Positions 48,421-59,333 of a stretch of DNA of 64,000 bases are shown here, piece after piece. Source of the stretch: Limanda limanda. Its lineage: Eukaryota > Chordata > Actinopteri > Pleuronectiformes > Pleuronectidae. The translations under genes and the position numbers were made by a program. The number at the start of each line of letters is the position of its first letter. Within the stretch, counting starts at the first letter, position 1. The notes beneath the pieces are model-generated. The model had not been told where the DNA came from. It saw only the letters and a list, made by a program, of their open reading frames with translations, and ran no database searches. The DNA lies in the NCBI RefSeq assembly GCF_963576545.1, contig NC_083648.1:24711042-24775041 (forward strand), read 5' to 3'.

Positions 48421-51400
48421 CTCTTTTCTGAAATGATTGGAAATTTTTAAGTTTAATTTCTTGGCATCATTTTCAGTTTTTCAGGATTGAAAACCAAATT
48501 ACACACACACACCTCTGATTATAAACCCTTTATTCTGACACAAGCTGGCTCGTCCTGTCCCTCGCACTGTGAACATGCAGAGTGATTTCCCCACATTCAC
48601 AAACAAAGGAAATGGTCAGTAAGGACACATACACACAACCTGCTCCAATTCAACCCAGCAGTGCTGTATTAAATATTAGGAAACTCATAATGTGTAGTTC
48701 ACATTGTGTCAGAGAGATGTTTCAGCTCAGCTGTCATTTTTGAAGCCAGAGTATGTGCTGCTGAGTTGATTGAAGGAAAATGTCTAAAGGGAGACCAGCG
48801 TTGCAAAAGTAAAGAAGCCTACCTCGATGGCCAACCAAACCACTGCACCGGTTCCAGGGGAAAACAGAGAGCAGTGCTGGACTTGTTATCATTTGCAGCA
48901 ACCGCATACAGGATCTAACAAAATAATTATTATTTTACCCAGTCTGAAAGCCTATAAGGAACACATAAGCTGACTGACCAATACCAACATCATACCCACC
49001 TTCCTTGAGTCGCCATCCACACCGCCAAATATCACAATGTTGTACCTTAGACCAGTATAAGAAACACTATTAAACACCTTTGAAAAATAAATTGAACATT
49101 ATATTTGAAGATATCATTGGAACCATCTTAACCCACAGGTATATACATAAGTGACTATATACACTATTAAAGTGTTTGAAATCAAAATTTTTGTTTTTAT
49201 CATTGGGTTTAGAGAATAAGGTCATCTCAATGTGCGACTCGTGTGTGTTAGTCGGGTGGGGGTCTGCTCCGTCTTAGCTCTGGCCCATTCACCTGAGGTC
49301 TTAAAGCTCTATTCTTCCGTTCCCAGCCCATGGTCCGTCACTTTTTAATCATGAAATGAAACAATGCCAGAGATTAAGTGAAGGGACTTTGAATGTAAAA
49401 ACAAACATAGCGAACAACGTTATCATGTATTTGTAGCTCTGTTTGTGTACACTTAATAAATTCTAGCTCAGGATACAAACATTATGAAAAAGGAGAACCG
49501 GGCAAAAGACCACAGCCCATAGCTCAATTTTGGCCCAGAAACTTACTACAAGGTTAAGACAACCCTGCCTTGACTTAAGCAGTTTTACTTGCGTAAACAT
49601 AGTCAAACCAAAACAAACACCGATCAGAATATAAACCTGAGTCAATATTGAGCTGTACACTAACAAATGAAAAAGGAGCCTTTGAAACTTGTAATTGCAT
49701 GACTTACGGAAATGTTTTTATCACTTTAGCAGAAGATTTATCAGAGCCACAAGTAACCAAGCTAAGACACTAAATGTATATTTTTAAATAAAAATGTTTT
49801 CAATGCATTTTGTCGTGTAGTGTAGTATAAAGAAAGAAAGGGGAATTCAATCCAGTACTTTAATGGATTAATGCAGCTCAATGCACCGATTCAATGAAAT
49901 AACACCATACACATGCATTGAAAGTTTTGCAAAAGAAACTAAATTATTTTTCAAATTGCCCCCAAAAAACTACACTGTACAAACAGAAAACACACATTTG
50001 AAGAAAGGTGACACAACAAGCAGTGGATGACCAAAACAGACAACGCCTTAGTCACACACACAACAGTGTGTGTGATGGGAAACAGAAACTGAAGTGTGTT
50101 TTCTCCTTCTCTGACCCTTGAATCAGTCAGATAGTCCCTGCTGCACCAGATTAAAGTACAAGCCCCTCCATGTTAGACCACTGAAGCAATGAGGTGAGAG
50201 TGGTGATGCAAGAGCAAGTGAGGTTTTTACCAGTAGTTATACATTTAGCTGAAAAATGGGTACAATGCGTCTTTGACATAAGTAAATAAGAAAAATGTTA
50301 ATATAAATGAATATTTTTCAACCGTTCCCGCTGATTCATGCATTGATGCTCGGACATATTAACATTTTGATTTGCATGTATTTACATACTAGCAATATAT
50401 CCAGCCTGGCCAACAAACTTAATTTAACTGAGCTGTGTGTGTTTCCATGATGCATGTTGATGTGTGTATTGATGGACTAGAAGAAATCGAGAGAGAAACT
50501 GTTAATTATGAACTATAGAGTCCTGCAAAAGTTAACATAAAAGATGTGTTTTTTAGGTTTACTATGTTTGATATTGTTTTTCATCTGCAGAATGGGATAC
50601 CTGAGTCTTTGTTGGTAGTCAGTGCTGCATATTGTTGTGTATGTGTGTGTGTGTGTGTGTGTGTAGTATGTATGTGTGCATCTGGCCTGCCTCCCCTCTT
50701 TATATCGTTTCTGTCTGAACAAAATCACCCAGAGGAATTTCTCTGACATCGGGCTTTGCCATGCCTAATTTCTGTTAATCCGCAGAGACACACGAACACA
50801 CAAACTGACTGTCTCCTCCTCTTCTCCACACACACACTGGCACACACGCACAATGAGCACCCAAATGGACTCGTATCAAGGAGCAGCATGCATCGCAGAC
50901 AGACGGAGCAGAACAAGTTAATTTGTACAGTGCCAGGAAACACTAATTCCTTGTAGCGTTTGTTAATTCCCATCATGGGAGCAGAGGCAGCTCCTCTGCG
51001 AATAACAGCTTGGAGCTCTGACAGGCCGACGCATATGCACATCCCTGTTTATATTTGTGTGCTGCAGAGGGAGTCAGTTTCAGAGTAATAGAATGATCAT
51101 GAGTTTACAGGTGCGCTTTGTGTGTATGCGGTCTAGCTATTACTCTTGTTGTGGGGACATGTATTGTAAATCATTACATTTGACATGTTTTAGGTTTTGG
51201 GTAAGATACAGGTTTAGGTTGAGGTAAGCCGTTATGGCTAGGTCTCAAGGATTTAGTTCAGTGTGAGGGAGATATAGAAGGGAGAAATCCAAGTAATTGT
51301 CACCTTTCATGTGATGGCTTAAATAAGGCAAGGGGGGAATCCATCTGTTTTTATTGGGTCAGTTGTGGTTGTAAAAAATATAAGCAAAAAATAACTCTGA

Positions 51401-52454
51401 AAAGGAAACAATACATTTATAGTCAATGACACCACTGCCATTAAACAAATTATTTAAATATTTACTTGTAGTTGTCACTCATTGTACATTAAATCCTATT
51501 TAATTTCACTGTAAAATACCAGACTTTTAACTGTAAAAGCCTCATTATACTAAATTCTGAACTAAGATTCTCCACTCACATTGTTCACAATGAAGCATCG
51601 ACTGTGGTGTTATAGACTAGAAATTTACAGTAAAAAATATAAGAACTGCAGCTGACTGTTCTGTAAAATTAGTTTGTTACGATTTAAAGGCTTAAAGTCC
51701 TGATCAATGATTCCTATCTGATATCAATTTTAGATATCAAATATAACATTTAAAGTAGAAACAGCCTTTTTAAATATAACAGACAGACTGAACTCCCAAA
51801 TAATTTGAGTTAAACTATGCAACCTTCTCACAGATAGTATATACTGTATAACCAATCTATACAGACTAAACAATGAAAAGTAAATGAAGATGCTCAGAAC
51901 TTATCTTATGAAATCTTGGGAGAGGCTGCAACTAAAAAGATAATACAGGTTTACCCTTTCGTCTAGCTAGGTGAATTCCTGAAACAGTGCAATATATATT
52001 TCAGGAGGATGTGTATGATAATATGTTGTGTCTCTCATATCTCTGCATTTCTGAACTCATTCAAGCTCCCCAGCAGATAAACTATTTATTCACTGTGAGA
52101 ATAAGGCCTTCATTCACAATCCAGTCCAATTTAATTTGCTTGACACAACAAACAACTTTTTCTGCCTTACACCTGGTGCAGTATAAGGCAACGTGGAACA
52201 GACATGAGAACTAGAGGAATACTTTCAGGAGATGCTTTGGTAAGGCTAGAAGTGTGTCCTGAATTAAGTTGCTCTTCTCCCCTTCAAAAGTGGTGCACCT
52301 CCTAGCATGAAATACTGACTTCTCCCTAAATTGATGTCATTGCTTGGGAGGCTAGGATTAGGATCAGTTACAGTTATTTTAATTACAGTTGTTAAGATGA
52401 CAAAACAATGTGGTTAATCTACAGAGTTCTCTGAAATTCAAAGGTAGTTATCTT
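48421..52454. other. Non-coding DNA with one GT microsatellite
   Basis: A (GT)n tract lies at 50641-50664. The segment 50720-51060 has balanced composition (for example CATCATGGGAGCAGAGGCAG) and could be a conserved non-coding element. The 51120-51260 part resembles a common 'ttgtggggacat' fish minisatellite-like repeat. No genes recognised. Confidence 0.45.
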
Positions 52455-52640
52455 AATGGTAAATGGTCTGCCTTTAATATAGCACTTTGTAGTCTTGCTG
52501 ACCACTCAAAGCACTTTACAGTACCGATTATTTCCATTTACACACACATCCATACAGTGCATATGGGCAAGACTTACATCTGTTGGCTACTCTCAAATCA
52601 TATTCACAAAAACACTGATTGTAGGCTCTGAACTACAGAG
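52455..52640 (+). repeat. RTE/Expander-like LINE tail
   Basis: TAAATGGTCTGCCTTTAATA, TAGCACTTTGTAGTCTTGCT, GACCACTCAAAGCACTTTAC, CACACACATCCATACAGTGC follow the common fish repeat order 'aaatggactgcacttatatagcgcttttctagtcttccgaccactcaaagcgctttaca...cattcatacactg'. Same family as 1786-1900. Confidence 0.75.
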
Positions 52641-54233
52641 AAGTTATCAGCCCTCTCTGTTAAATTGAATTGCTGTAAAGTCACCACAGACTTTTCTGTC
52701 TAAAAAGCCCTGCTGTTATCTTTGATTCAGACCTGCCTTCTGAAGCCACGATAAACTCATCAAAGGCAATGTCCAGAGCAGAATATGTTCAGTAGGAATA
52801 TCTGGAGGATTAGTTATCTCCTCCCTTTTGCCACCATTGAAAAATTGATTCATCCTTCTGTGTTCCTCAGAGTTGATCTCTGTAGTGAATATCTGAGCCG
52901 GAGGACATAGTTTTAAACTCAGCAGCTAAAAAATGAAGGAGTCATTAAGTCTGAAACCATCTTTGATTTGCTGTTTAAAATTTGTATTTATTTAATTTGG
53001 GATTCACCATTACATTTTATTGTAATTACTTTAAAACACTGAAATACAAACCATAGACAACGCATCCAGGTAGAAGCACCTATATATTTTTTCCCAGCTA
53101 ATGTCGACCCTGACTGCAGATTGCAAGCAATGCCAATGAAGAATGTGGATTGGGAAGATTTGAGATTACTATGACCCCCTCAGGAGAGTAAGGAGAAAAA
53201 TTACCATGCTTACATGTTGATGTTTTGCAGTTATAAACCTTGACCACCATCTTAGATTAGAATGCTCATGCTCACAGTGTTTCACTCAAATTTTAACAAA
53301 CCGGTGGTGTGTGAGGAACAGTCGTGTGATCTCCCAGATCCCCGGGAAACAGTTATGTGTCTAAACTTTGCACGTTTTAATAGTCAAACTTGCTTTATGA
53401 GTCCATGAGTACGTTCACTGGATAGTGCATTCAAACTGGTCAGAAGGTTGAGACTATGCCACTGCAGACTTTTAAACCTCAACAGAAGCCATCTTAGCTT
53501 AACAGTAGCTGGGAAGGTACCACTACTATATTTTAGGCTTGTGAAAATGGCAGAGGAAGGAGGACCTGTCGTAAGTATTTATGATATGTGTAGGACAGCA
53601 GTAAAATGTCAGTTTTCAAGTCAAGTTAGCAAAGAGTGTGGTGTAATCATTTGGGATACAGCAATTTTTAGCACTATATGTTGGTGCTGGTCAATGTCAG
53701 AGAGATTTAGATGTTTCACAGGCTGAGAAAAACTCATGACCTGAAGGTGGTCAACAGTCCAACCTTGCCAACCATACTTCTAGGGATTAAAAGTGACCCT
53801 CTACAGCAAAAGGGAAAATATGGTAGCTCATCCTTGCACACTATACCCTTCCCTATGCATACAAATAAAAACTGTAGTTTATCAGATTCTGAATCAGGGA
53901 TCTATGGATCCATTAAATGGAAGTTTCTTTATAGGAGTCAATGAATCCTTGCTTAATGTTGTTTTGTTGCACAGAACAAGGCTAGCAGCTCTATTTACAA
54001 TGTCTCTTGGGAGAAATAATAATGGATAAGGAAGATGACACAACTATAACTCCGCCTGTAGTGAAAAGGCAACAAACATAACTTTAAAGAAAACAATAAA
54101 ATTATATATCATTGTCAAACCCATTCAGTGTGGTCTATAAGAAATTATAATATTATGCTGCAAGTAAGAAGCAAGCAAATCTGTGCCCTATTGGTTACAT
54201 GACCAACTCGGAGGTCGTAGCATTCCTCTAGTG
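52641..54233. other. Non-coding DNA, one exon-like start codon context
   Basis: No domain-bearing frames. At 53537-53570 a short segment has TTTTAG before it, an ATG in strong context (GAAAATGG) and, eight codons later (MAEEGGPV), a consensus donor GTAAGTATTT. See findings. Confidence 0.4.
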
Positions 54234-54675
54234 CCCGGGCCACACTGGCAGGCGTTGTGTTATGTTTTTGCTTTTCATTCCATGCCATGTTATCAGTTTA
54301 AAGCAGGCACAGCATGTCTCAGACTCGTCTCTGGTACATGAGCTCCGCTGCTCTTCAAGAGAGTCAGGATCTTTTGAATATGTCACTAACATAAATATTT
54401 GCAACACTTCCTGTACCCTTTTCAAAGTACAAGAACTCCAGCATTTCACTCTACTGAATCCATTAATTTGTTTCAACAAGGTTTTTACTGTTATCACAGG
54501 ACCAGAAGATGTGTGACTACTTACCGTAAAGTACTGACATTTAGTTGCTTACATAGCGTTACTTTTATTCAAAGAAATACAGTATTCATACCAGAAACCT
54601 CACATAGCAGCTCTGCAGCAGACACACTGTGTGTGAACAACAGACTGACTGATCATGTCGAAGGTGTGGCCCGGG
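54234..54675. mobile_element. Possible small element with CCCGGGCCACAC ends
   Basis: CCCGGGCCACAC at 54234-54245 is exactly inverted at 54664-54675 (GTGTGGCCCGGG). The 442-bp interval is non-coding. No convincing TSD, so the pair may be coincidence. Confidence 0.3.
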
Positions 54676-55032
54676 AGATGAGATGAGGTGTGTGAACGCC
54701 CTTGAAAAGCAACTCAAATATTTCTATATTATCCTCTAGGTTCTATTAATTTCACAATCTTTTCAAAAAAATTTTTGGACAAACAATTTGCTTCACAATT
54801 AGCCTAAACACTAGCCTGGATGCCAGACGAACTTAGCCACGCCTACAACATTTGAGGTCGGGAAGTTCGGTCTGGCATTGCTCCGTTGGGGAGAAACTAT
54901 GCCCGAACAGAAGCTGTTTGGGCCAATCAAATTGTCAGGGCGGGCTTTATACGATGATGGACAGATGATCAACAGTAATGTAATCAACCACGTCACCAAA
55001 GAGCGCTTGGGTTGAATTCGTTTTCAACAAAC

Positions 55033-55233
55033 ATGCCTGCCGCTGGAGAGCTGAGATGTGTAGATGCTGCCATTGAGTCTGTTTTAGGAGACATCGACAG
55101 CGCATTCATTTTGAAAGAGGAATAGAGAAACGCGATCAAGGCATTTGTAGATCGAAAAGATGTTTTTGCCGTCCTTCCTACGGGATTCGGAAAATGTTTA
55201 ATTTATCAGCTGGCCCCGATGGTCGCTTATTAA
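55033..55233 (+). pseudogene. RecQ-like SF2 helicase N-terminal fragment
   Basis: The frame opens at ATG 55033 with MPAAGEL, the same start as the first exon in the 34969-35519 copy, and continues VDAAIESVLGDIDSAF, ILKEE, a TAG at 55123-55125 (likely from CAG), RNAIKAFVDRKD, then VFAVLPTGFGKCLIYQL and APMVAY before a TAA at 55231. The Q-motif-like lead-in (E-[Q]-R-xAI-x-AF) and Walker A PTGFGK(C/S) with LIYQL are those of RecQ/DEAD-type superfamily 2 helicases, which unwind DNA using ATP. The usual Ser/Thr after Lys is Cys here. DEAH box and later motifs are missing. Fusion to the exon shared with the short copy argues that the helicase belongs to the element. Confidence 0.8.
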
Positions 55234-55359
55234 GCAACCATCAGGGAGTTTTAAATTGACCAATTTGACCAATCACATTATTAAATGTCCCCCTCTGCCC
55301 ATCCACTGCAGCCACACAAGCAGTCATATAGATAAAAAGAGAACGGAGCAAACAGCGGA

Positions 55360-55500
55360 GAAGTTCTTGAAGATTGATGACAATAAATGAATAATTGAAG
55401 TGGAGAAGTACAGTGAGCTGTATGATCCTCAGCACATATGAGACAAAAAAGACACATGTTGGGACGCTGTTGCAGTCAATGTTGGAGCTACAAGTAAGTA
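55360..55500 (+). pseudogene. MADF-like domain fragment
   Basis: The frame ending in a possible donor (AAGTAAGTATATG at about 55494) reads DDNK, a stop, IIEVEKYSELYDPQHI, a stop, [17 protein letters not shown]. The pattern 'LIxEVEKYPxLYDPxxxxYKDxxxKxxxWxxIA' is the first half of a MADF (Myb/SANT-like) DNA-binding domain, often encoded by the second gene of PIF/Harbinger transposons. Two stops and its short length mark it as dead. It could belong to this element or to a separate insertion inside it. Confidence 0.6.
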
Positions 55501-55526
55501 TATGCTTGAAAAAAAGGATTAACTGC

Positions 55527-55845
55527 CGTTTTTACTCCTCGCTGGCCTCCTGCAGAGCCATGACAGCGGAGCTCTGCAGCGCACGTCGGTCTTAAATCCT
55601 GAGCGATTTCTCTCACCAGGCGCTGGAAGGGCAGCTTGTGGATCAGCAGCTCCGTAGATTTCTGGTAGCGACGGATCTCTCTCAGAGCCTTGGTACCGGG
55701 CCTGTAACGGTACCGGGCCGGTAGCGGTGAGGCTTCTTAACACCGCCGCCGGCCGGGGCTCTCACGAGCAGCCCTGGTCTCCAGCTGCTTCCTGGGGGCT
55801 TTGCCTCCCGTGGATTTACATGCGGCATTTGCAGCATTTCCATTG
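55527..55845 (-). pseudogene. Histone H3 fragment inside a transposon
   Basis: Read from about 55845 leftwards on the minus strand: a degenerate start, then CKSTGGKAPRKQLETRAARE, a damaged patch with a stop, [38 protein letters not shown], a frame change, then [13 protein letters not shown] and a stop. This aligns with about residues 1-97 of the 136-residue H3, including the tail and the first helices of the histone fold; the C-terminal third is absent. It has no intron and carries stops and indels, so it is a captured or retroposed pseudogene. It lies wholly within the 54811-56125 element and is absent from the short copy. Confidence 0.9.
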
Positions 55846-56133
55846 ATTTATTTAGAGAGTGAATAAACTTGTGAAGCAGAGAAGTACCGTCGTGTAATCC
55901 ATTGATTTCAACAATGTTACTGTGTTCTGAATATTCTAAATGTATTCTACTTAAATTGTAACTGTAACGGAATACAGTTACTCATAATTTGTAATCTAAA
56001 TACGTAACGACGGTACATGTATTTTTTTTCTGGTTCGGTTGAAAAACGCCCCATAATCACAGCCCAATGGAACGGTATCGGACTCATATTCTAACTAGAA
56101 TTAAGAGTATGACAACGTCAGGCTACCTAAACA

Positions 56134-56842
56134 GAGCAAACTGGTCATTTTTATGTATTTTTTGCAGTATATTTAGCAGCCTCTATATTACTTAGTTGTT
56201 CTATACGCTCTGTCCTTTAGAGCTAGTATGAATTCATTAAATCACATGTTTGTGGTCAACAGATGTGATCATTATTGCACTGTTAGTTGAAGTATTTCAA
56301 TATTCCATAAGTTCAAATTTACTGCAATTCCTATCTTTTTCTGTATCTAGGTGACATGAAATATCCCAAATATGTTCTTGACATTTTTACTTTGTGCCAT
56401 AATTAAACTGTTGAATAAAATGTATGTAAATGTATAATTATTTAATGTTAAGACTTTAAGAGAATTCTGAGAATACAGTATATCTATACTTTAAATAAAA
56501 AAACATCATTGGTTATGTTAGTTGGAATCTACATTTCATCTGAATCAGGGGGATTACAGGACTTACATGCTGCATCTAATGTGATTGAAACCTGATCTGC
56601 ATTGGATGATGAAGGCGAGGGGTCAGCAGGTCATGGTTAGTAATCATCTATGAGTGCAATTTACATCTGTAATGACTAGACAGAACAGTGATGAAGACTG
56701 TGTCATATGTGTTCTTCTCTTTCCTGTCCTTTCCTGCTCTAATCATATGTATCTGATTTTCAACATTCTATGTTTTTTTCTATACTCCCTCTTCTGACTC
56801 ACTGCTTTGATCTCTCTGGTTTCCTGCTTGTCACACTTAAGG
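56134..56842. other. Non-coding DNA, no gene supported
   Basis: AT-rich, nothing recognised. Confidence 0.45.
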
Positions 56843-56942
56843 AGCCTGCTCCTGCGTTTTCAGGGACACGCAAGCGCAAGAGCCCTTGCGTGCCTCTTGC
56901 GTGCTTGCGTACTCCTGCTTGCGTGCGTCGGCCAATTTTTCT

Positions 56943-56946
<4 letters not shown>
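56843..56946 (+). mobile_element. One end of a Harbinger-like MITE
   Basis: Starts after TTA with AGGAGCCTGCTCCTGCGTTT and continues with CAGGGACACGCAAGCGCAAG and GCGTCGGCCAATTTTTCTTA. The terminus and the GTCGGCCAATTTTTCTxA box resemble the MITE at 46499-47032 (whose inverse reads TTGGCCGACGCACG next to AGAAAAA). It stops at a (TA)n tract; no right end is found. Confidence 0.55.

Positions 56947-56948
<2 letters not shown>

Positions 56949-56990
<42 letters not shown>
56949..56990. repeat. (TA)21 microsatellite
   Basis: Uninterrupted TA dinucleotides. Predicted Ile-Tyr peptides from it are not genes. Confidence 0.97.
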
Positions 56991-56993
<3 letters not shown>

Positions 56994-57509
56994 ACCACAT
57001 CCATGATCTACTTAGTTTACTGTGTCATAGAAATATCACTATTTAACACACTTTTTTCAGTAAGGCCTGTGAAACTGCAGATTTGTTTTGAGAGAAAAAA
57101 AAAGCCTTACATACACCTTGGAAATCATAGACAATTCTAACACAAGGAGAGGATCCGAACCTATTTTCTACACTCATGCCCTAATGACTTTGCACACTGT
57201 CAATGTCATTAAAATGGGATAAATTTAATTAATTCATAAAAGGGAAATTACATTCCATAAACCTGGCTCTTGTTTTGGCATTAAGCTAAACTGGAATCTT
57301 TTACAACCTTGAGTCTGACTGACACCAAACCAGAGGTAATTATAGTTACCCCCTGTGGCCGGCACACTACAAATGTGATTGTCTCCCTCTGAACTGAGTA
57401 CCTTATTTAACAATGACTGAAGTTGTGCAGTCCTACTTTGCCCAGCTGAGGCAGCTTACCTAGATCAGGTTATTACTTTGCAGGTTTAGAAAAAGTCAGT
57501 CATGCTTTT
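56991..57509. other. Non-coding DNA, no gene supported
   Basis: Nothing recognised before the LINE fragment. Confidence 0.45.
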
Positions 57510-57965
57510 ATCTCTTCCAGGCTCGATCGCTGCAATGTCCTCTATTCTGGTATCAGCAGGTGAAAGATCCAAAGTCTGTGGCTGATCAAAAACGCTCCTC
57601 CAAAGCTTTTTACTCAAACAAGAGAAGTAGCTATGTTAACCCGAGCCTTGATGCCCTTCATTGGCTTCCTTTGAGTTTTACAATTGATTTGAAGATTTTA
57701 CAGCCTTTTTTTAAAAAGCCTTCAATGTTCCTGCTTATGCCTACATGTGTTAGATGCTAACTCCTCATGAGCCAGGGATCATCTAGCAGGGGTCTACTAA
57801 CAGTTCCTAAATCCCACCTCCTCACCATGGGTTACCAGGCCTTTGTTATTCAGGCTCTTCAGCTTTGCTCCTGCCTGCTCAGCTTTAGGGCTGAGATGTC
57901 TGTGTTCTCCTTTAAATCTTTTCTCGAAACATACTTTGATCATGTGGTTTTTTCTAAAAGATGAT
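57510..57965 (+). pseudogene. LINE reverse transcriptase C-terminus, decayed
   Basis: Plus-strand frames, several times shifted, give SRLDRCNVLYSGI-like sequence, LHWLPLSFTIDLKIL (about 57658-57700), GLLTVPKSHLLTMGYQAF (about 57790) and FSFKSFLETYFDHVVF (about 57908). This is the order found after the RT domain in fish L2/Rex-like LINEs (SRLDYCNxLxxG, LHWLPVxxRIxFKxL, LxVPxSRxxTxGxRAF, FKxxLKTxLF). 5'-truncated and full of stops. Confidence 0.8.
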
Positions 57966-58544
57966 ATGTGTTGCAATATTAAAATCATCTTTTGTTAATC
58001 TACATCTCAAGTTCCTGGTTCTTTTTAAAATTTGTATTTTATATTGGTTTGATTATTTTACACACTGCAGCACCAAGTAACTGGATAATTAAATGGTCTG
58101 CAGTTTTGGGTAAGAACCTATGCATGTAAATGTGTTTAACTTGTGGTACGGGTGGGTGATCGAATCTGAATCAATCACAAAATAAGAAGAAGTAGTTTAC
58201 GGCCAATATTGCTAAAACTGATTCTTTTCTCTTTTAAAATCACTGGACAGTTTTTAAAGAAAAACAAGAATATTTTATTTGATCACTTTAAATTAATGTA
58301 CATAAATGAAATACATACAGTAAACAAAGTAGAAATAATTTATCTTTCAAACTTCCTTAAAATAATTTAAAAAATGCAAATAATTCTACAAAAGGACATC
58401 CTCAACAATTCTCATTTCTTTCCATTAGAACAAGTTCCTTAACTTTGGATATTAATATAATATTACATTTCTGAATAAAGTCTGTGATATTTAAGTCAGT
58501 CAAATGATGACCAAAGCATTTTGACTTTAATATAGTTTTCTGTA
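57966..58544. other. Non-coding DNA, possible old element end
   Basis: GGTGGGTGATCGAATCTGAA at about 58148 resembles a hAT-like terminus of the TAGGG-TGGGCGAT kind, and a BED-finger remnant lies about 400 bp to the right, but no partner terminus or TSD was found. Confidence 0.35.
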
Positions 58545-58785
58545 CTATGTACTTGGATATTTTCTACCCTTCTGAAAATCTCTGCCAATGGGCTCCGTCT
58601 TGGTGTCGGGGGTCTCAGAGGCCTCTCCCCCTCCCTCCTTTTCTGCTGCAGCTCTGTGTGTCTCTCTTGGTTTTTTATTGTTTAAAAAGTGTATAAAGTG
58701 TGTAGTGTTGCCACAAGTGCAAACAGCCTTCCTACACACATCACAGTTGGCAACATTTTCATTTAAAGCTGTAAAATAGCTTTAA
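58545..58785 (-). pseudogene. BED zinc-finger remnant (ZBED-type hAT)
   Basis: Minus strand from about 58780: ALNENVANCDVCRKAVCTCG, NTTHFIHFLNNKKPRETH, then a Lys/Glu/Gly-rich linker. The CxxC followed by GNTTxFxxHL is the BED-finger signature of ZBED-type transposases. The second zinc-binding His pair is partly lost, and nothing of the catalytic domain follows. Likely the N-terminal stub of an internally deleted hAT, similar in kind to 29950-30262. Confidence 0.65.
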
Positions 58786-59333
58786 AATGGTGCCCCTCTT
58801 TCGTTCAGCCATCACTGCATGTCAGGTTAAGCGAATGGTCAGGTTGTGCTGTGCACCGCGACGAGCCGCGCGTGCAAACACACAGACACAGTAGTGAAGA
58901 TAGTAGGTTTACACATGTTCATGACAATCAAACAATCAAATTTATTTGTAAAAACAAAAACAAAACCTAGAGAGAGCCATCTGTGAGAGATCTCTCTCCA
59001 AGGACAGACAGAAGTACAATAAATGCCACGTGTAACTGAGAACAACAGCAAAATAACAGTTTTACAACATTGATTAAAAGAAACAGTTTTCAACATAATA
59101 GAAAGGTGTGTAAATGTTTAAAATATGTGAACATTAAAAAATTCTGATATCTGAATGATGGAATATGTGAGGGGGCTTTTTTTATTTCAAGCAGTCTAGT
59201 TGTAATCACAACATCCATTATCAGCTGCCACTACGATTGTGAGCCACTATCACGATTTGATTCACAATCTACAACCCACAATGTGGCCAAAATCAAAAGG
59301 ACTTTGAGGAAGAAGTCAAGTCAGTCACATGTA

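Larger units (their letters stand above)
54811..56125 (+). mobile_element. Long member of the CTAGCCTG...CAGGCTA family, with cargo
   Basis: Perfect 8-bp TSD CCTAAACA at 54803-54810 and 56126-56133. The left arm to about 55053 and right arm from about 56020 match the copy at 34969-35519. Between them, in order: a RecQ-like helicase N-terminus on the plus strand, a MADF-like fragment on the plus strand, a histone H3 fragment on the minus strand, and an AT-rich stretch with GTAACGGAATACAGTTACTC that looks like the subterminal part of yet another element. The 8-bp TSD would fit hAT, P, Zisupton or Novosib types, but the termini TAGCCTG do not fit the hAT consensus, and a RecQ-like gene is not standard for these. 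Confidence 0.88.

Noticed and set aside
50513..51042. Several open frames around the GT microsatellite with Cys-Val or Thr-His runs
   Set aside because: Low-complexity translation of (GT)n/(CA)n.
56770..57140. Open frames with long Ile-Tyr runs
   Set aside because: Translation of (TA)n microsatellites; the same applies to 62877-63159.
58147..59281. A hAT element bounded by GGTGGGTGATCGAATC and its apparent inverse near 59230-59275
   Set aside because: The right-hand sequence fits the 3' UTR of the minus-strand LINE, and no 8-bp duplication is present. Only the BED-finger remnant inside is kept as a feature.
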